A program made the position numbers and the translations under genes. The notes beneath the pieces are model-generated. The model made no database searches and was not told the origin of the DNA. It saw only the letters and a program-made list of their open reading frames with translations. Positions 1 to 6,755 of a DNA stretch of 9,521 bases are shown here, piece by piece; position 1 is the stretch's first letter; each line of letters starts with the position of its first letter. The stretch comes from an uncultured Emergencia sp. Lineage in GTDB: Bacteria > Bacillota > Clostridia > Peptostreptococcales > Anaerovoracaceae. The stretch is taken from positions 1 through 9,521 of the forward strand of contig CABSEO010000044.1 of assembly GCA_902476665.1 (NCBI GenBank). Reading direction: 5' to 3'.

Positions 1-1
1 C

Positions 2-454
2 AGATACGACATCGGTTTTGTATTCCAGTTCTATAATCTGATTCAGAATCTGACTGCCCTGGAAAATGTTTCTCTGGCCACTCAGATCTGTAAAGACCCA
101 CTGGATGCAGCTCTTGTCCTCAAAGAGGTCGGTCTTTCCCACAGAATCAATAATTTTCCTGCTCAGCTTTCAGGAGGCGAACAGCAAAGAGTGGCCATCG
201 CAAGAGCACTTGCAAAGAATCCCAAACTTCTCCTGTGCGACGAACCGACAGGCGCTCTGGACTACAATACAGGAAAATCCATTCTCAAACTACTGCAGGA
301 TACCAGTAGAAAAAGTGGAATGACTGTGGTTATTATCACTCACAACTCCGCCCTCACAGCCATGGCAGACAGAATCATCCATATAAAAAACGGCACCGTC
401 TATTCGGTAGAGAAAAACGAGCACATCGTTCCCGTTGAAGAAATCGAATGGTAA
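2..454 (+). CDS. ABC transporter ATP-binding protein, MacB/LolD type (5' end outside the window)
   Basis: This is the 3' 150 codons of an ABC ATPase gene whose reading frame runs in from the left edge. It hydrolyses ATP at the cytoplasmic face to drive the FtsX-like permease encoded next. What is visible, in order: the Q-loop (FVFQFYNLI, near the left edge), the signature motif LSGGEQQRV (167-193), Walker [13 protein letters not shown] (227-262) with the catalytic Glu, and the switch His in ITHN (His codon 341-343). Walker A would lie upstream of the window. The DEPTGALD form and an FtsX-type partner are typical of the MacB/LolD/BceA group, which exports or senses peptides, lipids and antibiotics rather than importing nutrients. 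The stop codon (452-454) overlaps the ribosome binding site of the permease, so the two are co-transcribed and probably translationally coupled. The substrate cannot be read from the sequence. Confidence 0.95.
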   Translation, partial: RYDIGFVFQFYNLIQNLTALENVSLATQICKDPLDAALVLKEVGLSHRINNFPAQLSGGEQQRVAIARALAKNPKLLLCDEPTGALDYNTGKSILKLLQDTSRKSGMTVVIITHNSALTAMADRIIHIKNGTVYSVEKNEHIVPVEEIEW

Positions 455-458
455 GGAG
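453..458 (+). promoter_or_regulatory. Ribosome binding site of the FtsX-like permease, overlapping the upstream stop
   Basis: AAGGAG begins inside the TAA stop of the ATPase gene and sits 8 bases before the ATG at 467. It fixes that start and links translation of the two transporter subunits. Confidence 0.8.
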
Positions 459-466
459 CTGCACCT

Positions 467-3427
467 ATGCTTAAGAAAACCACACTTCGCGAAATCAAAA
501 ACAGTCTGGGACGTTATCTGGCGATTTTAGCTATTGTAGCTCTGGGTGTAGGCTTTTTTTCAGGTTTAAAAGTCACCAGGGAAGCCATGCTTGCAACTGC
601 CAACGACTATCTTGATAAATCCAACTTCTACGACTACCAGGTTACAAGTACGCTTGGCTTTGAAGATGAAGATGTTGAAGCATTGTCTGAAGTCTCCTCG
701 GTTGAAACCGCCGAAGGCTCCATCAGTGTCGATGTTCTCTTCACCCCGGAGGGAGAAGACGCAGATAAAGTATTAAAACTCCATTCTCTACCGGAAAATA
801 TCAATACCCTGCAGCTGGAAAGCGGCCGCATGCCTGAAGCTGAAAATGAAATTGTAGTAGATTACAGTCTTTTCGATGAAAGTGCGCTAGGCTCCACAGT
901 TCGTATTTCTCAGAATAATGAAGAGGATACACTGGATATGCTCAAATATGAAGAGTACACCATCGTAGGAACTGTCACCTCTCCCATTTACCTGAACTTC
1001 GAGAGAGGCTCCACCGCTTTGGGTGATGGCTCAGTATCCGGATTCGCGTATATCCCGAAAGATGGATTTGATGTAGACTACTATACCGAAGTCTACCTTC
1101 TCCTTGACCAGCGTTACGAAATTTACTCTGATGAATACAAGGCTCTTATCGACAGTACAGAAGAGTCTGTCACTGCCGCAGCTGAAAAACAATCAGAACG
1201 CCGCTATCAGGAAATTATTCAGGATGCTGAGAAGGAACTGGCTGACGGCCAGAAAGAATATGATGAAAACTACAGTAAGTATCTCGCGGAAAAAGAGGAT
1301 GCCCAGGCAGAGCTTTCTGACACCTATCAGAAGCTTGTAAACGGGCAGGCCGAAATAGAACAGAACAAAAAAGAACTGAACAGCCAGAAAGAAGAACTGG
1401 AGGAAAATAAAAGAAAGGTAAATTCCGGTCTTGAAAAACTGGAAGAGCAGCGACAGCAGTTTGAAGCAAATAAACCTTACATGACAGAAGAAGAAATTGC
1501 TGCTACCGAAGCCAGTCTTTCTGCTGCTGAAACTGAACTGAACCAGAACCTGAGTCAGATTAATGCAGGACTCTCCCAGATTCAATCAGCCCGCAGCCAG
1601 CTAAAGACTTCCGAAACTGAACTGGCTGATGGTTTTGAGCAGTACTATGAAGGTAAAGCAGAAGCTGATGCGGAATTTTCTGATGCAGAAAAAGAGTTTG
1701 AAAAAGCCAGAGAAGAACTGACCGAAGCAAAAGAAAAAATTGAAGACATCGAAACTCCCGATACTTATGTACTGGACAGAAACTCTAACGTGGGTTATGC
1801 CTGTTTCGAAAGTGATTCAAGCATTGTAGACGGGATTGCCAAGATCTTCCCGATATTTTTCTTCCTGGTGGCAGCTCTCGTCTGCATGACCACTATGACC
1901 AGAATGATCGATGAACAGCGCACGCAGATTGGCGTGCTGAAAGCACTTGGTTACAGCAACGGTGCAGTCATAGGTAAATATCTGTTCTACGCAGGCAGTG
2001 CTTCCTTCATCGGCTGTGTCATCGGATTCTTCTCCTGCTGTTATATATTCCCAAAGATTATCTGGAATGCTTACGGTATGATGTATGACTTCAGCGGTGA
2101 TCTGTACTACATTGTTGACGGTACTCTGGCAGCCATTGTACTGGTCGTTTCTCTGGTCTGCTCCATGGGTGCCACCATTTCATCCTGTTATGCAGAATTC
2201 AGAGAAGTTCCTGCTCAACTGATCCGGCCAAAAGCTCCTAAAAACGGTAAACGTATTCTTCTTGAAAGAATTCCTTTTATTTGGAACAGGCTGAGCTTCT
2301 TATACAAAGTGTCGTTCAGGAACATCTTTCGTTATAAGAAACGGTTCTTTATGATGGTACTAGGTATCAGCGGCTGTACTGCGCTGTTGCTGACAGGCTT
2401 CGGAATCAACGACTCCATTAAGAACGTAGTGAACTATCAGTATGATGAAATTCAGGTCTATGATTACAGCATCATCTTTAACAAAAATATGACAGAAAAG
2501 CGTCAGAAGGATTTCACAGCAGATTCTTCGTCCTACATCGATGATATGATCTTTCTGCATCAGAACAGCGCGGATCTTGTGGTGGGACGCAATGTGAAGT
2601 CAGTCACTCTGATAGCTTCAGACGACGAAAACTTTAACCGTTTTATCAAGCTTTTTGATGAAGAGAAACAGAATATCGCCTATCCGAAAGATGGTGAAGC
2701 AGTCATCTGCAAAAAGCTGGCGGACAGTTACAATCTGCAGGTTGGCAGCACCGTTATTCTGCGGGATGAAAACGGAAAGGAAATGACGGTAACTGTCAGC
2801 GGTATCTGCGAAAACTACATTGAAAATTATGTGTATATTACGCCTGACACTGCAAAAGAGCAATGGGGATATGAACCAGAGATAAAATCCGCTCTTGTTC
2901 ATGCACAAGGCGATAATGAAAGTCAGATCTATGCGTCTTCTGCCAAGGCACTGAACAATGATATTGTTACCACCGTAACTGTCAATCAGGATTTCCGCGA
3001 CCGTGTCAACGGAATGATGGAAAGTCTGAACTATGTCATTGCACTGGTCATTATCAGCGCAGGTGCACTTGCCTTCATTGTGCTGTATAACCTGACCAAT
3101 ATCAATATCACTGAACGAATCCGCGAAATTGCCACCATTAAGGTGCTGGGATTCTATCCTTCTGAAACCTCATCGTATGTTTTCAGAGAGAACTTTTTCC
3201 TGACAGGAATCAGCGCATTGGTAGGACTGATTCTCGGGAAAGCACTACACACCTTTGTCATGAATGAAATACAGGTTGACATGATTTCCTTTGATATACG
3301 GATTACGCCGTTATCCTACGTGATTTCTTTCATCCTGACCTTTGTCTTTGCAGCGGTGGTCAATCTGGCCATGTACTATAAACTGGACAGAATCAGTATG
3401 ACAGAGTCTCTGAAATCCATCGAGTGA
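467..3427 (+). CDS. FtsX-like ABC transporter permease with a long extracellular coiled-coil hairpin
   Basis: This is the membrane subunit of the MacB/LolC-type (type VII) ABC system whose ATPase is encoded just upstream. The protein has 986 residues and two FtsX-type halves. The first half has a membrane segment at about 16-36, an extracellular part from about 37 to 450, then segments near 458-480, 503-530 and 552-575. The second half has a segment near 627-648, a second extracellular domain at about 650-850, then segments near 856-876, 908-932 and 950-972. Conserved cytoplasmic motifs follow the return segments of both halves: QRTQIGVLKALGYS and IREIATIKVLGFYPSE. Residues 238-427 are rich in Glu, Lys, Gln and Ala and predict two coiled-coil arms, with a break around NKPYMTEEE (335-343). 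Two copies of a similar ELADG-led segment lie at about 257 and 385, one in each arm. The gene ends with tandem stops (TGA TAA) and a terminator. The substrate is unknown; such pairs serve in export, antibiotic resistance or signalling across the envelope. Confidence 0.93.
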   Translation: MLKKTTLREIKNSLGRYLAILAIVALGVGFFSGLKVTREAMLATANDYLDKSNFYDYQVTSTLGFEDEDVEALSEVSSVETAEGSISVDVLFTPEGEDADKVLKLHSLPENINTLQLESGRMPEAENEIVVDYSLFDESALGSTVRISQNNEEDTLDMLKYEEYTIVGTVTSPIYLNFERGSTALGDGSVSGFAYIPKDGFDVDYYTEVYLLLDQRYEIYSDEYKALIDSTEESVTAAAEKQSERRYQEIIQDAEKELADGQKEYDENYSKYLAEKEDAQAELSDTYQKLVNGQAEIEQNKKELNSQKEELEENKRKVNSGLEKLEEQRQQFEANKPYMTEEEIAATEASLSAAETELNQNLSQINAGLSQIQSARSQLKTSETELADGFEQYYEGKAEADAEFSDAEKEFEKAREELTEAKEKIEDIETPDTYVLDRNSNVGYACFESDSSIVDGIAKIFPIFFFLVAALVCMTTMTRMIDEQRTQIGVLKALGYSNGAVIGKYLFYAGSASFIGCVIGFFSCCYIFPKIIWNAYGMMYDFSGDLYYIVDGTLAAIVLVVSLVCSMGATISSCYAEFREVPAQLIRPKAPKNGKRILLERIPFIWNRLSFLYKVSFRNIFRYKKRFFMMVLGISGCTALLLTGFGINDSIKNVVNYQYDEIQVYDYSIIFNKNMTEKRQKDFTADSSSYIDDMIFLHQNSADLVVGRNVKSVTLIASDDENFNRFIKLFDEEKQNIAYPKDGEAVICKKLADSYNLQVGSTVILRDENGKEMTVTVSGICENYIENYVYITPDTAKEQWGYEPEIKSALVHAQGDNESQIYASSAKALNNDIVTTVTVNQDFRDRVNGMMESLNYVIALVIISAGALAFIVLYNLTNINITERIREIATIKVLGFYPSETSSYVFRENFFLTGISALVGLILGKALHTFVMNEIQVDMISFDIRITPLSYVISFILTFVFAAVVNLAMYYKLDRISMTESLKSIE

Positions 3428-3439
3428 TAAAAACCAGAA

Positions 3440-3479
3440 AGGACGGCTGCCAGACAGTCAATCTGCCGGCAGCCGTCCT
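3440..3479 (+). terminator. Rho-independent terminator of the ABC exporter operon, possibly bidirectional
   Basis: A perfect 12-base-pair stem (AGGACGGCTGCC, 3440-3451, with its complement at 3468-3479) encloses a 16-base loop that can itself pair CAGA with TCTG. A T run follows at 3481-3485. On the opposite strand the same stem is followed by TTTCTGGTTTTT, so it may also stop the lipoyl operon arriving from the right. I found no better hairpin in 3486-3557. Confidence 0.88.
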
Positions 3480-3557
3480 CTTTTTATGATGTGTGAACTG
3501 TCACTTTGCAATATCTCTTTCTCCAAAATTCTGACTGACTCTAGCAGTTCTGTCAGC

Positions 3558-3848
3558 CTATTCAGTCTCTATATATCCAAGTACATCTCCTGCACGAAAC
3601 ACAAACTCATCTTCAATGGTCTGTTCAACCAGCATTCCGCTGCAGGGAGCTGTGATTTCTACTGTTTTCTTGTCCACTTCACCTTCACAGATCACTTCGC
3701 CCTTTTCAATCCGGTCGCCTAACCTTTTCAGCCAGGTCAGAGTCCCTTTTTTTGTCACCAGATCCACAGGCTGCTTCATGCATTCACAGTTTCTGTAAGG
3801 CTGAGGCTTCGGCATCAATGACTCCGGCACAATAATCTCTTTTCTCAT
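3558..3848 (-). CDS. Stand-alone lipoyl-domain (E2-type) carrier protein
   Basis: This 96-residue protein is essentially one biotinyl/lipoyl-attachment domain. Residues 31-96 align by eye with the lipoyl domains of 2-oxoacid dehydrogenase E2 subunits: a GTLTWLKRLGDRIEKGEV strand-turn region, then the attachment hairpin EGEVDKKTVE, then ITAPCSGML, and a terminal GDVLGYIE. Lys60 in the E-V-D-K turn is the expected lipoylated residue. There is no MKM biotin motif and no catalytic acyltransferase domain. The start at 3848 is preferred over a longer upstream extension. It has a purine-rich ribosome site (GAGAGGG) about 6 bases upstream, and its ATG overlaps the stop of the preceding gene as ATGA, so it is translationally coupled. 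The N-terminal 30 residues are not typical of the domain and contain Cys21 and Cys23. The neighbouring lipoate ligase is the probable charging enzyme and the flavoprotein the probable redox partner. The substrate or process served is unknown. Confidence 0.88.
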   Translation of the reverse strand: MRKEIIVPESLMPKPQPYRNCECMKQPVDLVTKKGTLTWLKRLGDRIEKGEVICEGEVDKKTVEITAPCSGMLVEQTIEDEFVFRAGDVLGYIETE

Positions 3849-4447
3849 AACACCCTCTCTTTCTCTAAATGATAAAACGGACATTCCTCTTCCAGACACT
3901 GTGCATTCTTTTCATAATATTCACAGCATATTTTTTCCGTTACTGCAAGATGCAGACCGCACTTCTCATTAATATATGGCACCGCTTCCCGGACAGCAAG
4001 AAAACTGGTTCGTTTACAGCATCTGGGACCCGGATATTGGGAAATAGCTATCAGACATTTGCCTGTCACTTCATTTGCCCACTGCCAGTTTTCTCTAGTC
4101 ACAGGTGAAGCTCCTGTCAATACACTGACAAAGATCCCTGCTCCTACTGCTGCTCCACAGGCACCGCAGTTTCCACAGAAACCTCCCGGAACGGTTCTGG
4201 CTCTCTCCTTCGCCTGCTCAAGCAGATGTTCCAGTTCCTCACCGGATTTTCCCAGTTCCAGAGCAGAAGCAGTCAGAAGAGCTGCCGGCATAATAAAATG
4301 ATGATACGGGCAGTGCATAACAACCCCTGTCACATTCATTAGTTCAGTCAGAATTTTATCTACCGGTTTCTGCTCACCTTTTTCATAGATTGCTTTACAT
4401 AGCGTTATCAGATCAGCAAATACTTCATCCTTCATTACAAATGCCAC
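3845..4447 (-). CDS. Cysteine-rich DUF5714-like protein of unknown function
   Basis: This 200-residue soluble protein has 13 cysteines and no signal peptide or membrane anchor that I can see. The signature stretch is MHCPYHHFIMPAALLTA (44-60) followed by VPGGFCGNCGACGAA (86-100) with Cys91, Cys94 and Cys97 in CxxCxxC spacing. Further cysteines are Cys131, Cys143-144 (PGPRCCKR), Cys163, Cys174-175, Cys184 and Cys189. From memory this pattern matches the DUF5714 family; that assignment was not searched. The cysteine and histidine clusters suggest a metal or iron-sulfur site, or dithiol chemistry, but no reaction can be assigned. The start is a GTG, chosen because a strong AAGGAG (within the last codons of the ligase gene) lies 10 bases upstream; the in-frame ATG four codons later would be 22 bases away. 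Only 3 bases separate it from the ligase stop, and its own stop overlaps the lipoyl-protein start, so it is firmly part of that operon. Confidence 0.85.
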   Translation of the reverse strand: MAFVMKDEVFADLITLCKAIYEKGEQKPVDKILTELMNVTGVVMHCPYHHFIMPAALLTASALELGKSGEELEHLLEQAKERARTVPGGFCGNCGACGAAVGAGIFVSVLTGASPVTRENWQWANEVTGKCLIAISQYPGPRCCKRTSFLAVREAVPYINEKCGLHLAVTEKICCEYYEKNAQCLEEECPFYHLEKERVL

Positions 4448-4450
4448 GTT

Positions 4451-5458
4451 TTAAACACTCCTTCCCATTAAAAAATCTATAACCTCAGTTTTATTATCCG
4501 TTTTAAAGCTTCCCCTCGTATCAATTCCCTTCAACACCTGTTCAAATGCCTCGTCATTAAAAGGAACATTTTTCAGAGCACGGGCAAGCGCCGCAAAGCC
4601 TTTTTCGTCAAAATAATCTCCTGAAAAACTACAGGAAACCAGCCTGCCCTCTTGTACGTCCATGCGGACTGTTACAGTACCTGCAGGAAAGCGTCTGCAG
4701 TTCTCTACAGTGCAGGCCGGATTTCTCCCAAAATTCCACTCCCTGTTACCATATCGGCATTCCATCAAAGACCTGATATAATCCTCTCTGTCATAAACTC
4801 CTCCTTGCACGATTGCTTCATGTCTTTCTTTGAGAAAAGCTGTCCAGCCGGAAAAAAACGCCTCCCGGTTCATACTTCTCAGCCGGTCCGTCTGCTGTCT
4901 GAGATTTGTCACCCTGCTCCGGACGGACGTCACACCTTTTGACCACAGCTTTTCTCTCGAAGGAGTCAGTATTCTGCTCATCATTTCCAGATCACAGTCA
5001 AACAGAACACATCCATGAAATATTCCCTTATCTCCTCTCTGCGTCATTGCCGTCCCGCAGACTTTGCACAGATGCCCCTGACGATCCCTTATACAGATAT
5101 CATTTCTTCCTGAAAAAACACAGTCTGCCCCTGAAGCCGACAACCATTCCTCCAGCATTCTGATGCCCTGAAGTCTTCTCTTGTCCGGATCCCCTCCCGG
5201 AAAGATATAAGAAAAATTCACATTGCCAAGATCGTGATATACGGCTCCGCCTCCGGTTAATCTCCGAACAATCAGAACCCCTTCATCTTTTGCCGCAGCT
5301 TCATCAATTTCTGCAAAAGTGTTCTGGTTCCGTCCGATAATCACAGAAGGGCTGTTTCTCCACAGATACAGCGTTTCTTGCTCAATTCCTTGAAGCAGAG
5401 CTTCTTCTCTTGCGAGATTGTGTCTCGGATCTTTCGAGTTTTCTATGATCAGTTTCAT
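4451..5458 (-). CDS. lplA: Lipoate-protein ligase A
   Basis: Lipoate-protein ligase activates free lipoate with ATP to lipoyl-AMP and transfers it to the lysine of a lipoyl domain in the cytoplasm. This 335-residue protein has the usual length of a two-domain LplA. The catalytic domain carries the lipoyl-binding motif RRLTGGGAVYHDLGN (65-79) and the lysine motif KVCGTA, with Lys132 at the position of the E. coli active-site Lys133, followed by HGCVLFDCD (148-156). The C-terminal accessory domain (about 235-335) shows the YGNREWNFGRNP and FSGDYF landmarks of the family. Having the C-terminal domain in the same chain suggests a complete ligase, not a bare amidotransferase. The ATG overlaps the stop of the upstream flavoprotein gene (ATGA) and has AGGAGG 5 bases ahead. 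The obvious substrate is the lipoyl-domain protein two genes downstream. No octanoyltransferase or lipoyl synthase is in the window, which points to salvage of external lipoate. Confidence 0.95.
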   Translation of the reverse strand: MKLIIENSKDPRHNLAREEALLQGIEQETLYLWRNSPSVIIGRNQNTFAEIDEAAAKDEGVLIVRRLTGGGAVYHDLGNVNFSYIFPGGDPDKRRLQGIRMLEEWLSASGADCVFSGRNDICIRDRQGHLCKVCGTAMTQRGDKGIFHGCVLFDCDLEMMSRILTPSREKLWSKGVTSVRSRVTNLRQQTDRLRSMNREAFFSGWTAFLKERHEAIVQGGVYDREDYIRSLMECRYGNREWNFGRNPACTVENCRRFPAGTVTVRMDVQEGRLVSCSFSGDYFDEKGFAALARALKNVPFNDEAFEQVLKGIDTRGSFKTDNKTEVIDFLMGRSV

Positions 5459-6381
5459 AGAAGCCTCCTGACTGCTTCTCGAAGAATTTCGCCCTCAGTG
5501 GGATGCGGTGCTGTATTTCTTAGAAATTCTTCGGCAGTCATCTGATTTGCAACTGCGAGAGCTCCTGTCTGTATAGTCTCTGACGCCAGCGCAGATACAA
5601 TATGAAAACCTGTCAGTATGTGCGATTCCTTTTCCATGACAGCTTTTGCAAAAGCACCCTGTGTGGAAAAGATCATACCGGCAGCCGCCATATCGGCACC
5701 AGAATAACCTTCTATGCAGTTCTCTTGAAGCAATTCTCCGGTCATTGCTGCTTCCAGCGGCGTAAACAGACACCTTGTCTGAACTTTAACTGATTCTGCA
5801 GTACTGCTGTTCCTCAATATACTGCCAATCATCTCACCATCTTCCCTCGCTTTGTCAGCTGTCATAGTACCTCCTGCCGCACCTCCCAGAACATGAACAA
5901 ATCTGCTGTCATTGGTCAGCATCTCAGGAAGAACAGGTTTCCTTCCACAGCAGAAAACAACATCGTCAAATACCGTTTTATCCGAATTTTCCACTATCTG
6001 GATCCCCTGATCCTGCAGATGGCTTCTGATACTGATACTCACATCCCTGTCCCAGCCAGGAAGAATGTGCTTTTCTTTTTCAAAAAGAGTAACCCGGCAT
6101 CCAAAATTTTTTAGAATTACGGCAAGCTCAATGCCCAGAACCCCACCACCTGCGATCTGAACTTCTTCAGGCACCTTCTCAGAAAACAGTAGTTTTTCTG
6201 CATCATATCTGTTTTTCCAGGAAAACAGATCCGGAACTGTGGTTTCTGAACCGGTTGCAATAATGCAGTAATCACATTTAAGGACTCTCCCGTCATTCAG
6301 TCGAATCACACCCAGTTCCACAGACTGCACCTCTCCCGTCAGAAGCTCGGTTCCACTCTTGCAGCAGATACTCCAGACCAA
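5455..6381 (-). CDS. C-terminal NAD-binding and dimerisation part of the Lpd-like flavoprotein
   Basis: The second frame is open for 308 codons from a TTG at 6381, a nominal start without a convincing ribosome site; family-like sequence begins at about its residue 8. It contains CIIATGSETTVPD (39-51), the NAD fold IAGGGVLGIELA (77-88) ending with Glu101, a CCGRKP turn (144-149), and the interface domain with HPTEGE (His293 and Glu298), the catalytic His/Glu pair of disulfide reductases. Two oddities stand out. The stretch between the NAD fold and CCGRKP is about 20 residues shorter than usual. The segment FVHVLGGAAGG (161-171) has Gly167 where the family has the FAD-ribityl-binding Asp of its A-I-G-D motif. 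The stop overlaps the ligase start. If a restored enzyme is made, FAD binding may be weakened or different. Confidence 0.75.
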   Translation of the reverse strand: MVWSICCKSGTELLTGEVQSVELGVIRLNDGRVLKCDYCIIATGSETTVPDLFSWKNRYDAEKLLFSEKVPEEVQIAGGGVLGIELAVILKNFGCRVTLFEKEKHILPGWDRDVSISIRSHLQDQGIQIVENSDKTVFDDVVFCCGRKPVLPEMLTNDSRFVHVLGGAAGGTMTADKAREDGEMIGSILRNSSTAESVKVQTRCLFTPLEAAMTGELLQENCIEGYSGADMAAAGMIFSTQGAFAKAVMEKESHILTGFHIVSALASETIQTGALAVANQMTAEEFLRNTAPHPTEGEILREAVRRLL

Positions 6382-6649
6382 AAACCATCTGGCGAATCTT
6401 TTCTGCAGCCATCTCTCTCAGTTTTTCCGGTCGAAAGTTCTCCTTTGATTCCAGGCCGAGACGATTCAGATAACCGGCAGCTTTCACTGCATTCAGATAA
6501 ATTCTGGTGGGAATGCATCCCTGATTGACACAGGTTCCTCCCAGTGTCCGTTTTTCAATCAGAGTTGTTCTAAATCCCGCTTTTCTGCAGGATAGTGCAG
6601 CTGCCGTCCCGGCAGGTCCGCCTCCAATAATGATTACCTTCTCCGACAT
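6293..6649 (-). CDS. N-terminal FAD-binding part of the Lpd-like flavoprotein
   Basis: The first frame of the broken gene encodes 118 residues from the ATG at 6649. It opens with the dinucleotide fold MSEKVIIIGGGPAG (Gly9-Gly14) and an acidic residue at the end of the second strand (Glu32). The redox-active disulfide motif GGTCVNQGCIP follows, with Cys40 and Cys45. The segment to about residue 96 (FGLEYLL) matches the Lpd/mercuric reductase family; the last 22 residues after the frame break are unrelated. An alternative start at 6673 (ATG) or 6679 (TTG) would place the ribosome site AAAGGAAAG inside the coding region, so 6649 is preferred. Alone it has the active-site disulfide but no NAD or dimerisation domain, so it should not be a working enzyme. 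Confidence 0.75.
   Translation of the reverse strand: MSEKVIIIGGGPAGTAAALSCRKAGFRTTLIEKRTLGGTCVNQGCIPTRIYLNAVKAAGYLNRLGLESKENFRPEKLREMAAEKIRQMVFGLEYLLQEWNRASDGRGAVCGTGCDSTE
6355..6365 (-). other. Frameshift site in the Lpd-like gene
   Basis: On the coding strand the local sequence is CTG CTG CAA GAG TGG in the upstream frame and TGC TGC AAG AGT GGA in the downstream frame. The residues before (EYLL) fit the upstream frame and those after (KSGTELLTGE) fit the downstream one. The family usually has about 9 residues between LL and GE and this sequence leaves 8, which slightly favours loss of two bases over gain of one. Confidence 0.7.
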
Positions 6650-6709
6650 GGCTCCACTTTCCTTTCCTGTCATATACAAATAGTTTTATTCAATTACTGG
6701 ACTTTATCT

Positions 6710-6715
6710 ATTATA
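6710..6715 (-). promoter_or_regulatory. Probable -10 box of the lipoyl operon promoter
   Basis: A perfect TATAAT lies on the - strand about 60 bases before the flavoprotein start. The best -35 match, TTTAGA at 6735-6740, is weak and 19 bases away, so the promoter is either activator-dependent or only approximate here. Confidence 0.5.
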
Positions 6716-6755
6716 AAACCAATTCTATCATCTCTCTAAAAAAAGAACTACAAGG

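Larger units (their letters stand above)
5455..6649 (-). pseudogene. Dihydrolipoamide-dehydrogenase-like flavoprotein gene, interrupted by a net +1 frameshift
   Basis: Two adjacent reading frames on the - strand together encode one class I pyridine nucleotide-disulfide oxidoreductase, the family that reoxidises dihydrolipoyl groups using FAD and NAD+. The upstream frame reads ...GLEYLL and then diverges into non-homologous sequence. The family pattern resumes in the +1 frame at KSGTELLTGEV. The break is therefore near 6357-6363, where one base is extra or two are missing (a lost GC or AA pair next to CTGCTGCAAG would explain it). The joined product would be about 397-398 residues, against roughly 450-470 for typical Lpd enzymes. 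The first gene of the lipoyl operon, it starts at the ATG at 6649 behind AAAGGAAAG and ends in an ATGA overlap with the ligase gene. A sequencing error cannot be excluded. No slippery heptamer is evident, so programmed frameshifting is less likely. Confidence 0.8.

Noticed and set aside
1193..1585. A 130-codon open frame on the - strand, hydrophobic and Phe-rich
   Set aside because: It lies wholly opposite the coiled-coil region of the permease. Its composition is what the complement of Glu/Lys/Gln codons gives, and it has no family resemblance.
3535..3557. Short CTGAC/GTCAG hairpin just after the lipoyl-domain gene as its terminator
   Set aside because: The stem is only about 5 base pairs with no T run. 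The strong hairpin at 3440-3479 is a better candidate.
3486..3722. Open frame on the + strand after the terminator
   Set aside because: Most of it is antisense to the lipoyl-domain gene, which has clear family motifs and coupling. I saw no homology or promoter for the + frame.
3558..3848. GcvH or a biotin carrier protein as the identity of the lipoyl-domain gene
   Set aside because: The attachment turn is E-V-D-K rather than the GcvH-type ESVKA or the biotin MKM, and the length is nearer a single E2 lipoyl domain.
6293..6381. Programmed ribosomal frameshifting in the Lpd-like gene
   Set aside because: The overlap has no slippery heptamer, no in-frame stop at the shift point and no clear downstream pseudoknot. 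A simple indel explains it better, though it cannot be excluded.
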